Source: Fragilariopsis cylindrus CCMP1102
Lineage: Eukaryota > Bacillariophyta > Bacillariophyceae > Bacillariales > Bacillariaceae
Length of the DNA: 64,000 bases
NCBI GenBank assembly: GCA_900095095.1
Contig: FMBT01000295.1
Location: 248,001-312,000, forward strand
Reading direction: 5' to 3'
In this document: piece by piece, positions 41,294 to 52,883 of the stretch
Layout: each line of letters starts with the position of its first letter
Position numbering within the stretch: the stretch's first letter is position 1
The notes under the pieces: model-generated
What the model was told of the DNA's origin: nothing
Seen by the model: only the letters and a program-made list of their open reading frames with translations
Database searches by the model: none
Program-made: the position numbers and the translations under genes

Positions 41294-41968
41294 CATGTTT
41301 CGCCCAGAGCATTAGCAACAATGCAATTAGTGGAAAATTGTTCTACGATTATGCCATACCGGCACAAGCGATCTACCATGGACCGGGATCGTATGAGTGT
41401 ATGCATTTTTACCACCATTCATTGGGCTGTTCCCTCGTTTTCGTAAACTCTGGAATGTATAGGATATTGTATCATCATCATAATTCTTCTGACATATCGA
41501 ATGGAAGTTTCTACATTGATCTAGAAAACAAGGAAAGTGCTGAAGATTGTTGACTCGATTTGGTTGATCTTCATCCTCCGCCTCCGAATTGGGCTAATAA
41601 TGCTAACCCGACAAACGACGGCATCGTACTCGATAAATACTCTCAAAAAATTGCCCGTCGATGGTCCTTTAATGATATCTCCTCAACAACGACAGCTGCA
41701 ATTAGTACTTCTATGGATATCATGGACGGTATCTCGGAAAACAACATCACCAACGACGACTACTAAAGTAGAATCAGAAAAAGCAAACAATACCATACGA
41801 AGATGGAGGTTGCATTTGGAGAATACGCAGGTCGTCCTCTGCTGTTCACCTTTCCGTCTGCCGTGGGTAATCAAGATATGCATTCTATTGTTGACACTAT
41901 GATGGTAGGGCCACAACACGCAAGATATTTCCAATTACCAGACGATTGCCTCGAGAAATTGTGTTGGT
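41293..41968 (+). pseudogene. Interrupted open frame downstream of SLC35F-like gene (possible gene remnant)
   Basis: One frame stays open from before 41293 to 41968 apart from two stops, TGA at 41551 and TAA at 41764. The three open parts have a non-repetitive, protein-like composition. The last part begins at an ATG (41803) and reads MEVAFGEYAGRPLLFTFPS, then GPQHARYFQLPDDCLEKLC. I recognise no family. It could be a decayed gene, a run of small exons with introns I have not resolved, or chance. Confidence 0.3.
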
Positions 41969-42401
41969 GAGAACTATCTATCTAGTAGTTCGACTTTTCC
42001 GTACAATGCTGAGCATCCCCTAGCTTTGACTCCATAGAAAATTTATCCTGGACTTGCCCCCGTTATGATCGGCTGCTTGATATTAGACACAGATCATATT
42101 GTTTTTTCGTTGTGTCACTAAGCATAAGGGACTAGTCGACTCTTGAACCACCTACTAGCTACGATAATTGGACATGGCAACATCATGACAACGATAAGAG
42201 CAACTCTACTATTTGCATTGGCGTTGACTGTATTTAAGATTACATTGCTTATCGTAGACTATTAGTACAAGTAGTGCTTGGGTGGTGTTAATTTCAATTA
42301 TCACCACAGGACCAAATCAAAATCAGAAGCACTAGAATCAAAATAATACTAATAATGTCAATACCTTCAAACTTTATTTTAAAATAGCTAAAAATTAATT
42401 A
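41969..42401. other. Intergenic region
   Basis: A 433-bp spacer leading to the 3' end of the ABM-domain gene on the other strand. No repeat, open frame or RNA gene is visible. Confidence 0.5.
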
Positions 42402-42959
42402 CTAATGAATAGAAGTATCATCACCAGGAGGAAAAAGGCGATCTCCAAAACCAATACCAGAATCTATGTATGAATTGCCCGAGATTGTTACATGACCCTT
42501 TTCTTGCATAGCTTGAAGTTTCGGTCGAAAAGCGAGGAAAGGTACAGAAGATTTGTGAATCTTCAAGTATGCATTTTCCTTATCTCTGTAGCGTTCTAAT
42601 ATCATTACTTTGAGAGGGTCATTATCAGATAAGAGTACTTCGTATGCCAAAGTATCCGTCTCCATTGTTTTGACATAGTCGGCAAGGGGCTTAAAATCCT
42701 TCAAAAATTGTTGTTTGTATTCAATTGAATCAAACGAGATCGTCACGAGTAGTGAAAATATCGACGATGACGTCGTTGTAGATGACATTGCGGAGGATGA
42801 TCGAAGTGAAACTGACGATGCTATCGTTTTTTGAAAGAATGAAAATGTCACAACTATCAAGACCAACAACGATAGGAAAACAAGACGATTCCGATGTGTT
42901 ATCTTCGAACGGGGTCTTGTTCGCAAAACATACATCCCTGGAACTGTCTTGGCTGCCAT
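42402..42959 (-). CDS. Membrane-anchored antibiotic-biosynthesis-monooxygenase (ABM) domain protein
   Basis: From the first ATG the protein has 185 residues. A single hydrophobic segment near 25-43 (LVFLSLLVLIVVTFSFF) follows a short basic N-terminus, consistent with a type II anchor or signal anchor. A Ser/Thr linker comes next. A dimeric alpha-beta barrel fold fills about 70-150, with the ABM hallmarks: FSLLVTISF strand, FLKDFKPLADYVKTMETDTLAYEVL, and VMILERYRDKENAYLKIHKSS. ABM proteins are small oxygenases or related scavengers without cofactors. The function here is open. The gene stands alone, with more than 400 bp on each side. Confidence 0.75.
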   Translation of the reverse strand: MAAKTVPGMYVLRTRPRSKITHRNRLVFLSLLVLIVVTFSFFQKTIASSVSLRSSSAMSSTTTSSSIFSLLVTISFDSIEYKQQFLKDFKPLADYVKTMETDTLAYEVLLSDNDPLKVMILERYRDKENAYLKIHKSSVPFLAFRPKLQAMQEKGHVTISGNSYIDSGIGFGDRLFPPGDDTSIH

Positions 42960-43993
42960 CTCTGCGTTATAAACATCAACTGAAAACAAACTTTATGCAG
43001 AACAAGGAATAAGGAATAAATGTCACGAATCGAGTGAGTCACAAATTAACAACAGAGAGATTGGGATATGTATTTAGAGATAATTATATACTGTAACATA
43101 GAGTTGCCCAACTATCCAAACATGTTGAATTTTAACTATAAGATGACACATAAGTTACGCTTTGGTCTATATCTGGGCTAAATATTGTTTTAACCATGTA
43201 TGTTCCAGGAGCGTAGTGTGGCAGCAGCAGTTAGTTTCCTACAGCTAGAATGTACTTGTGTTTTGATATATACAAATTTCGCTGTGGATTGATATTCATC
43301 CCTAGCTATACACCCAAAGTTGAAAAACACTGTAGTGTGCTTGCATGCAATCATGGTAGAGAACAGAAAATCTGAATGCTGAGTTGTTTTGTTTCATCTG
43401 AATTTGGTTCTACTGTAGCTTATAGTTGAGGAACCTACTATACTAGTACCACCTTAAAAAAATAATAGTCGCACAGTAGAAATACTTCCTGAGCAGAATC
43501 AAATCATTATTTATCTTTTGGCCTTTTTCTGTGCGGTATCAAAGAACAAAGACCTACGCATTTTTTAAAATATTTTAATCTTGCTTACAGCGACGTGGTC
43601 GCGTATGATTCAGATCATTCGCAATTGAGCGTTCGGACGAGTGATGAATTTCTGTATTTACTTAAGGACAAAAAAAACTGTCAGAAAAGGCTTAATTTCA
43701 CTTGAAGTCGACTCACTGTTCGGAATTCGAATTTGAGTGAGTTGTCAGATTCCCACGATTAATGCTGTTTGAACGTTATGACCATCAATTTTTCAAATTT
43801 GACGCTATGAAGTAATTCAATTTTGGTGCTCAATGTTCTTGCTTTGTTGTCGAAGAAGCCAAATAAAGACAAATCACAGAGAGGTACTCATAAAATAAAA
43901 TATAATCATCGCGCTACTACCCATTTCTACTATCAATATCATACTGCTGCATCTGCTACTACAACTACAACTACAACTACTGCCAATAATAAT
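42960..43993. other. Intergenic region between ABM gene and REXO4-like gene
   Basis: A 1.03-kb divergent promoter region. An open frame without ATG runs into the downstream gene from 43823, so an unannotated upstream exon or longer start cannot be excluded. No repeat family is seen. Confidence 0.45.
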
Positions 43994-44977
43994 ATGAATA
44001 ATAATATGAGTACTCAACGACCTTCCTCTCCATCGTATTCGACATCATCTAATTTATCCTTCGGCTCGGATTCGGATTCTTCTTCTGATTCTTCTTCTAC
44101 AAGTACAGCATCATCGTCATCATCATATTATGAAAGACGACAACAACCTCGTCGTCCGACATCGTCGTTCCACACAAACACCAATCGAAAGGAAACCCGT
44201 ATGCGCCGTAATATGAACAACACAAATACAAGTACAAGTACAAGATTAAATATACCGAACGTTGGTGGTTCATCAAGTTATAACAAACAATGTCCACAAT
44301 TCCCAGCAAGGAAATGTTATATGGCATTAGATTGTGAAATGGTGGGTGTTGGGCCATTACATTCAACGCACCATCGTTCATCACTTGCTAGAGTTGTTAT
44401 TACTGATTGGAAGGGTGATCGATTATTTGATCAACATATACAACAATCTGAACCAGTGACCGATTATCGTACTTTCGTTTCTGGTATAACTGAAAACAAT
44501 CTAAAATATGCAACGATGACACTGGATATATGCCGTACAATTGTATCAAATATCTTATTTGGTCATATCTTAGTTGGACATGGTTTGGAAAATGATTTAC
44601 AGGTATTAGGGATTGACCATCCCTGGTGGATGATTCGTGATACTGCATTTTATGAACCATTTATGAATGTACGATATTATGACAATACATTATTACCAAG
44701 AAAATTAAAAGATCTTGTCTTAGAAAGATTAGGGAAAAGAATTCAAGTCTCCGGTTCTCCACACAGTCCCATTGAAGATGCGAAATGGGCAATGAACTTA
44801 TACAAATCAGTACGGTCCGATTGGGAGGCACGTGTACAGTATAAGATTCAAAGAAGTATGATTGAAAATTCAATCGGTAGACTACATAGTGTCCGTCCTC
44901 CACATCCTCAACAGCATCATCAACAACCAATTCATCATCATCATGCACAGCAGCAAGCTATCATACAATCAAACTAA
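43994..44977 (+). CDS. REXO4/ISG20-like DEDDh 3'-5' exonuclease
   Basis: From the first in-frame ATG the protein has 327 residues; the frame is open upstream to 43823 but without ATG. A Ser/Thr/Asn/Arg-rich N-terminus (about 1-105) is followed by the exonuclease domain. Motif I is YMALDCEMVGVG (about 109-120), motif II HGLENDLQVL (about 195), and motif III HSPIEDAKWAMNLY with its His and Asp near 257. The WKGDRLFD and DYRTFVSGIT stretches between them match REXO4. Such enzymes process rRNA or other structured RNA in the nucleolus. The C-terminus is Gln/His-rich. It has the conserved DEDDh residues, so it should be active. Confidence 0.85.
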   Translation: MNNNMSTQRPSSPSYSTSSNLSFGSDSDSSSDSSSTSTASSSSSYYERRQQPRRPTSSFHTNTNRKETRMRRNMNNTNTSTSTRLNIPNVGGSSSYNKQCPQFPARKCYMALDCEMVGVGPLHSTHHRSSLARVVITDWKGDRLFDQHIQQSEPVTDYRTFVSGITENNLKYATMTLDICRTIVSNILFGHILVGHGLENDLQVLGIDHPWWMIRDTAFYEPFMNVRYYDNTLLPRKLKDLVLERLGKRIQVSGSPHSPIEDAKWAMNLYKSVRSDWEARVQYKIQRSMIENSIGRLHSVRPPHPQQHHQQPIHHHHAQQQAIIQSN

Positions 44978-45703
44978 GTGTGAAAGTGCAATGAAAATTC
45001 AAAACACATTTGCCATCATCATTTTATCATTATTACTACTTCAGTATTTTATGAACATCCATAGTATTCTATAAATTCATACAACATACATATTATTATA
45101 TCTTGTCAATTTTGTCTTTTAAAATCACGTTATTCCAGTAGTTGTAGTAATAGAAAAGATATGAACGAACTTCTTTTCCATATCTTGTACCCCGTATCTG
45201 TTTGTTATTATTTTGTAGCATTCAACATAATATTACTACGAAGATATTTCATTAAATGTCGAACAATAATAACAATAAAATAAGACGAAAAAAATTCAGT
45301 TCGGGAATGAAAATGAGTTTCCAAACGTGTAAACTTGCACGTGACTCATGTCGAGCAAAATTCAGGAAGAAGATTTTCGCCTAGCAACAATTCCAGATTT
45401 TCCTCAAGAAGCAGCAAAGCAGTAAAATAACGTGTTTTGCCTATTTTGCTGCTTTATTACTTCAAACTTCGCCATTCGAACTTCGAACTTCGAAAAAGCA
45501 TATGCTTTTCTTGCTTTCTCATGTCGTCGACGATTTTCTTTCGATAAAATCTTGGAATACAACTCTCGGCCCAATAGCTTCAACCACAATCGTTGCGTCT
45601 TTCGCTAATTAATTTTAAAAGACATGAGTCCTACCCATAAAAAGAAAAACGTAAATACACCTACCAAATAATATAATAATAATAATCATACGGTACATAC
45701 ACA
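44978..45703. other. Intergenic region between REXO4-like and globin genes
   Basis: A 726-bp spacer on the plus strand. Short TTATTATTATT runs occur. A CTTCAAACTTCGCCATTCGAACTTCGAACTTCG run at 45459-45491 contains a tandem GAACTTC. No gene or RNA is supported. Confidence 0.5.
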
Positions 45704-46367
45704 ATGGCATTAGTTGTAGAGAGCTGGGCAAAAATCAAAGAAATCGAAAATTACGAGGAAGTCGCTGGTGAACTTTTGTTTAGAAGGTATGTTTGCGTGT
45801 AACGGTCCACCTGGTATGTTACGAGTCGCGGACATGTGTGTTGCGTTTTGATGACGATGCTTCATAATGTGTATGAATAAATAGAAAAACTCACGCCATC
45901 ACAATCCTTTTTGACTTATTCGATTATCATCTGAATTTTTTTTTCTTTTTTTTTTTTCGAATAGAATATTCGAGATCAAACCTGATGCCGCAGCATATTT
46001 CAAATTTACAGATGGATTCGAAACGACAGATGAAGCCTTATACAAACAGGAAGTTTTCATTAAGCATGTGAAGATGGTTATTTTAACTGTAACTTCTGCA
46101 GTTGATCTATTAGAGAAAGAAAATATGGATGAATTATTTAGAATGTTGAAATTATTAGGAGCAAAGCATCTATCAGCCGGTTTGAAGTTAGAGAAAGAGC
46201 ATTATAATCTTGTTGGAATGGCTCTACTCGATACACTTGGCAAAGCTTTAGGTGACACCTTTACAGAGGCTGTAAAGTCAGCATGGATTGGTGTGTACGC
46301 TATTATAGCTTCAAAAATGATGGAAGGGGCGGAAGAATATTTAGAAGAAGAAAAAAAACAAGACTAA
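45704..46367 (+). CDS. Two-exon globin
   Basis: Exons 45704-45786 and 45965-46367, split by a 178-bp intron (AG|GTATGT ... AATAG), give a 161-residue protein. The frame joins perfectly at an Arg codon. The fold pattern is a single-domain haemoglobin: an A helix (VVESWAKIKEIENYEEVAGELLFR), then B-C, a CD loop with a conserved Phe (AAYFKF), and an E helix with distal His in FIKHVKMVILTV. The F helix has a proximal His in LLGAKHLSAGLKLEKEHYNLVG, and the G-H helices end with ALLDTLGKALGD and AWIGVYAIIA. It belongs to the myoglobin-like/flavohaemoglobin-type M family rather than truncated globins. It may bind O2 or detoxify NO. No targeting peptide is visible, so it is likely cytosolic. The intron pyrimidine tract is unusually long (about 45938-45957). 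Confidence 0.85.
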
Positions 46368-46710
46368 AATCTAATAGTTACAGTTGTTATTATTTTACCA
46401 CTGTAATTTTACTCGAATACTGCATGTATTGAAACGTTCGTCTACATGCTTGCGTTTTCCCTACAGTAGCTTCCACAGTTTTCTTACTCTTTCTTTTGTA
46501 CTAGTTTATGCAGCTACCGCAGATTCAAGATCGTCCTTGATTGACTATTAATTAATTAGCACACAATTATAATCAGACGAAGAAATTAAGAACATCGAAT
46601 TAGCCTATTTTTCGCGATTTGATTCAGTCCCGTGTACAAAATTGATCTATGGACAAAATCGCGACGATCGGTAATTGATTAAGGGCGAACAGCTAAAAAA
46701 ACATTCTCTT
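46368..46710. other. Intergenic region
   Basis: A 343-bp spacer between two plus-strand genes. It contains a CTACAGTAGCTTCCACAG stretch and AT-rich text. There is nothing to support as a gene. Confidence 0.5.
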
Positions 46711-48186
46711 ATGCAACACGCCGACATTCGAACATACCATCCCATCACTACTACGATGACCGATACAGATACGATCAAATTAAAAGAACATGATGGTCTC
46801 AGTAGAGAAGGATCCAAACCAGACGTAACACCGATACCGAAATCTCCGTTTGTGACCACGACGGATGTGATCAATCAGCTAAACAAACAACTATCGAATC
46901 TTTCATCCGAATACGACGACAATGGTAATAATAATGGGAACGGCGGCGACTCGAGCACTTTATTTCAAAAAGAACCGCGTTTCGAATTACAGAAACGTCT
47001 ACCTGATGGGTCCGCAATTCCCGCTACGCAAGATGATACAGCGGCTGCAGATTTCAAGACCAAACTTGAACAATCTGCGAAGTACGTTTCACAATTGGAA
47101 TCATCCAAAGATCGACGATATTGGGCAGAACAACAACGGCAGACAGGAAATGTATTCTTTCAGAGTGGAGATTACAAGGGGGCGTTAGATATATACCTAA
47201 CATGTCTTGTTGTGAAGGAGAACTCATTAGATTTTGTACGGGATACCTTCCTACCAATTTTAAATAATCTCGCTCAATGTACTTTACAATTAGGAATGCA
47301 CAAGAAAACGATTGTGTTTTGTGAAATGGCATTAGATGAAGTAGAAAAAGTAGAAGCAGTAGAAAGAGTAGAAAAATTAGCCAAAGATACTGCAAAAAAA
47401 TTGGACGACAACCATGAAGAGGAGAAGACAGAAGAATCAAAATCGGTTACGACAAAGAAGGCGAAGAATCCTCCAGTGGATTGCATCGCCTTGTGTAAGA
47501 TATATTTCAAACTAGCCAAGGCACTTCGATTGACTGGAAACTACGAGGAAGCAAGGAGATCACTAGACAGTTCACTCGGATGTATGATAGAAAAGGGAAA
47601 AGAGCTTTCGATTTCTTCTCCAACGACTAGTAATGATAATAATGGTGATGATAACGATGATGATGATGATGATGGCGACCATAATGACAACAAAATATCA
47701 ATATTGCCTTATCAAAAGGCAATCCAAAAAGAGTACCGATACCTGGATATTGCGGAGAAAGAAGCTAGAAAGAATCGAGCTAAACAAAAACGTGCTATGC
47801 AATTAGTCTTATCGCCAAGCACCTCATCGTCGTCAAATCATAGGGATGACAATAAAAAAAAATCACCGTCTCTATATGAAAATCAGTCAAATCCACGCGA
47901 ATATTCTAAACTTCGAGCCCGAAAAAAAGGAACATCATCATCATCATCATCATCTACTTTCAATGGAAAAGACGATTCAAAGTCAAACACATCGGACCTC
48001 GAGAATATATCATATAGTCAATACTATTGGTCCATGGTCGCTCGAGTTGCAAATTATTTATTGACGATCTTAGGTGACGAGGATACTGCTAATGCCGATG
48101 AAAGACGACAGAACGATCAATCAGGAACAAAATCCCGAACAACAAGCTATGACAAAGAAATAAAGAGGGAAAATAAAAGGCTTTAA
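46711..48186 (+). CDS. TPR-domain protein (TTC-like), unknown partner
   Basis: From the first ATG the protein has 491 residues; a second ATG 15 codons on (MTDTDTIKLKEHDG) is an equally good start. The N-terminal 120 residues are disordered. TPR-like repeats begin near 140 with EQQRQTGNVFFQSGDYKGALDIYLTCL. They continue with NNLAQCTLQLGMHKKTIVFCEMALDEV and, after a Lys/Glu linker, with CKIYFKLAKALRLTGNYEEARRSLDSSL. Such clusters recall co-chaperone adaptors. A low-complexity Asp/Asn run sits near 330-345. A conserved-looking patch near the end (YYWSMVARVANYLLTILGDE) might be amphipathic. I cannot assign a partner. Confidence 0.7.
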   Translation: MQHADIRTYHPITTTMTDTDTIKLKEHDGLSREGSKPDVTPIPKSPFVTTTDVINQLNKQLSNLSSEYDDNGNNNGNGGDSSTLFQKEPRFELQKRLPDGSAIPATQDDTAAADFKTKLEQSAKYVSQLESSKDRRYWAEQQRQTGNVFFQSGDYKGALDIYLTCLVVKENSLDFVRDTFLPILNNLAQCTLQLGMHKKTIVFCEMALDEVEKVEAVERVEKLAKDTAKKLDDNHEEEKTEESKSVTTKKAKNPPVDCIALCKIYFKLAKALRLTGNYEEARRSLDSSLGCMIEKGKELSISSPTTSNDNNGDDNDDDDDDGDHNDNKISILPYQKAIQKEYRYLDIAEKEARKNRAKQKRAMQLVLSPSTSSSSNHRDDNKKKSPSLYENQSNPREYSKLRARKKGTSSSSSSSTFNGKDDSKSNTSDLENISYSQYYWSMVARVANYLLTILGDEDTANADERRQNDQSGTKSRTTSYDKEIKRENKRL

Positions 48187-48554
48187 AGGAGTTTTGATGC
48201 ACTGATATTTATTTAGTTCAACAAAAGCTGCAATTCAATTTTCTAAATAGATCCACAAAAGCAGAATAATAAATACAGCACATTTATTGATTTATTTGAA
48301 CGATTAAATGTTCCAGTACACTTTAATTTTGGGTTTTCTACATAGAGTCTTTTAGATAGGTTATCTTCTTACAACGTTTACTTTTGTCATTCCCTGAATT
48401 TTCCAGAAATTTAAAAGAACGAATAAGTTTTAAAAGAAAATTATGTCTCACAAATAAATAATTTTACCACTTTTATTATCACATAGTATCATATGATACC
48501 GCAGTATCAATGTATTCTCTATCAATAATAATAATAATCTAGTACTTTCGACAA
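48187..48554. other. Intergenic region between convergent genes
   Basis: This 368-bp spacer holds the 3' regions of the TPR gene (+) and the kinase gene (-), with AATAATAATAAT simple sequence near 48524-48537. Nothing else is visible. Confidence 0.6.
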
Positions 48555-50398
<1,844 letters not shown>

Positions 50399-52711
50399 AT
50401 GATTAAAGTAAACAGTACTATTGCCAGAGGCGGCAACCTCGTGATGTTCCTGCTGATATGGAACGTCGTCGTTTGCCTGGTCTCAATAAGTGAAGCATTT
50501 GCTCCTAAACCACAATTGGCAGTACGGAATCACCAATATACTCGAAGTGACAGAGATAGTAATGACAATAATGACAAGCATGAAAGAACTCGAAGGCTGA
50601 ACGCTGCTGAAAAAGAAATAGAATACAATGCAGATCGAATTCGAAATTTTAGTATCATTGCACATATTGATCATGGCAAGTCAACGTTAGCTGATAGAAT
50701 ATTGGAATCCACCGAAACTGTTGCAGCAAGAGACATGTCCGAACAACTATTGGATAATATGGACATTGAAAGGGAACGTGGAATTACAATTAAATTACAG
50801 GCAGCTCGTGTATTGTACAAGAGCAAAGTGGATGGAGAAATCTATACGTTAAATCTGATCGATACTCCGGGACATGTAGACTTCTCCTACGAAGTTTCGC
50901 GGAGTTTAGCAGGCTGTGAGGGTGCTTTGCTCGTTGTGGATGCATCTCAAGGGATTGAAGCACAAACACTGGCAAATGTGTACCTCGCTCTGGAAAATAA
51001 TCTTGAAATTATCCCCGTATTGAACAAAATCGATCTCCCCGCTGCTGATCCTGACAGAGTGGCACAGGAAATCGAAGAAACGATAGGTTTAGACTGTACC
51101 GATATCGTCCATGCATCTGGTAAGTCAGGGATTGGGATTGAAGATATTCTAGAATCGATTGTGAAGACAATCCCACCACCCCCCGCAAATGCAGATAAAC
51201 CTCTCCGAGCTTTGATATTCGACTCGTACTATGATTCATACCGTGGTATTATTGTATTTTTCAGAGTAGTAGACGGCCAAGTTAAGAAGGGAGACAAAAT
51301 ACGTTTTTTTAAATCCGGAGCGGAACATGCTGTTACAGAAATCGGAGTGATGACTCCTCAACAAGTCCAAGTCGATACATTAAGAGCTGGAGAAGTTGGG
51401 TACGTATGTGGAAGTATTAAAGATGTCTTGGATGCACGAGTAGGTGATACCATAGTCTTAGCACAGGACTACAAAGATAGCGTTGCAGCAGAAGATGTGA
51501 TGGAGCCTCTACCTGGTTATGCCGATAGCGTGCCAATGGTGTACTCAGGTCTTTTTCCAGTTGATGCCGATGATTATGAATCACTTAGAGATGCATGTGG
51601 GAAACTCAAACTGAATGATGCATCCTTTTCTTACGAACCTGAAACATCTGGCGCAATGGGCTTCGGTTTCCGATGTGGCTTTTTGGGTTTGCTTCATATG
51701 GAAATCATCAACGAGCGATTATCAAGAGAATATAATCTAGATCTGATCATGACAGCGCCAAGTGTCGTGTACAAAATCATACACAACGGAGAGGAAATAA
51801 ATGTCGATTCTCCCAGTAAATTTCCTGATCTTACCCGCGACCATGAAACGTTAGAACCTTATGTTCGCATGGAGGTACTTACCCCCAGCGAATACAACGG
51901 TCCCGTTATAGAACTGGGACAAGAAAGACGTGGTATATTGATCGACATTAATTACTTAACCCCTACCCGCTCTACGATCGTTTACGAGTTGCCGCTTGGT
52001 GAAGTCATCACCGATTTCTTCGATCAGTTGAAGAGCAGAACGAAAGGATATGCTAGTATGGAATATTCTATTATTGATTACCGAGCTAGCGACCTATGTC
52101 GTTTGGATGTAAAAATCAACTATGAGCTTGCATCAGCTTTATCAACTGTCGTGCATGTAGATAACGCACGGTCTGTCGGTGGTCGACTCGTTAAGAGTCT
52201 AAAGAATTTGATTCCTCGGCAAATGTTTAAGGTCCCAATTCAGGTAAGTCATAAATATATAGCATTGTAGATATAGACTGTCAAAATTATGTACATCTCT
52301 GCTTGATCCAAAGCATTTGCTTGCCGAATTTTTGTCTTCGCGTCAAATTTCATTATCAAGAGGAAATACTTCCCTTCGGTAGAATGATTGTTTTGTCGAA
52401 CTCTACCGAGATCAATTGTTTGGTGCTCAACTTTCGCTGAACTCTTTTCCGTTTTCTTCTCTAATTTCTTCTCTTTCCGACATTTTCTTTCATTCTATCA
52501 GGCGTGCCTTGGAGTTAATGTAATCGCTTCTGAATCTATCTCTCCCATGCGAAAGGACGTTCTAGCAAAGTGTTATGGCGGGGACATATCACGGAAGAAA
52601 AAGCTGCTACAGAAACAAGCGAAAGGAAAAAAGAAAATGAAAACCATTGGGAGCGTCACTGTGCCTCAAGAAGCATTTATGGCAGTTCTAAAACTAGATA
52701 AATCTGATTAG
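50399..52711 (+). CDS. lepA: Plastid-targeted translation factor LepA (EF4)
   Basis: Exons 50399-52243 and 52502-52711, with a 258-bp GTAAGT intron, give 684 residues. An N-terminal signal peptide (about 1-34) ends in SEAFAP, a match to the diatom plastid cleavage motif ASAFAP; a 40-residue transit region follows. GTPase motifs are AHIDHGKST near 90, DTPGHVDF near 155 and [10 protein letters not shown] near 210. The domain III-V body is typical. The C-terminal EF4 block starts at the last exon ([30 protein letters not shown] is the family hallmark) and ends with [10 protein letters not shown]. LepA back-translocates ribosomes during stress. The spliced protein is full length. Without the intron the exon 1 frame stops after [10 protein letters not shown]. 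Confidence 0.94.
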
Positions 52712-52883
52712 TGCATTCCCTTACATTACTTAAGTAGCTCCTATGTGATGCATGTTACTTCCTAACTATAGAAATTGCAGCAGTAGTGAACCTATCAGCC
52801 ATCGGAAAACAAACATTTTTTCGATCAACTCGTTTTAATTCAGTTTTTATCTTTACATCTAAATTTACTGGATACGCATGTTA

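Noticed and set aside
52388-52711. 107-codon frame starting at 52388
   Set aside because: Its first part is the LepA intron. The true exon 2 starts at 52502, where the EF4 C-terminal motif begins.
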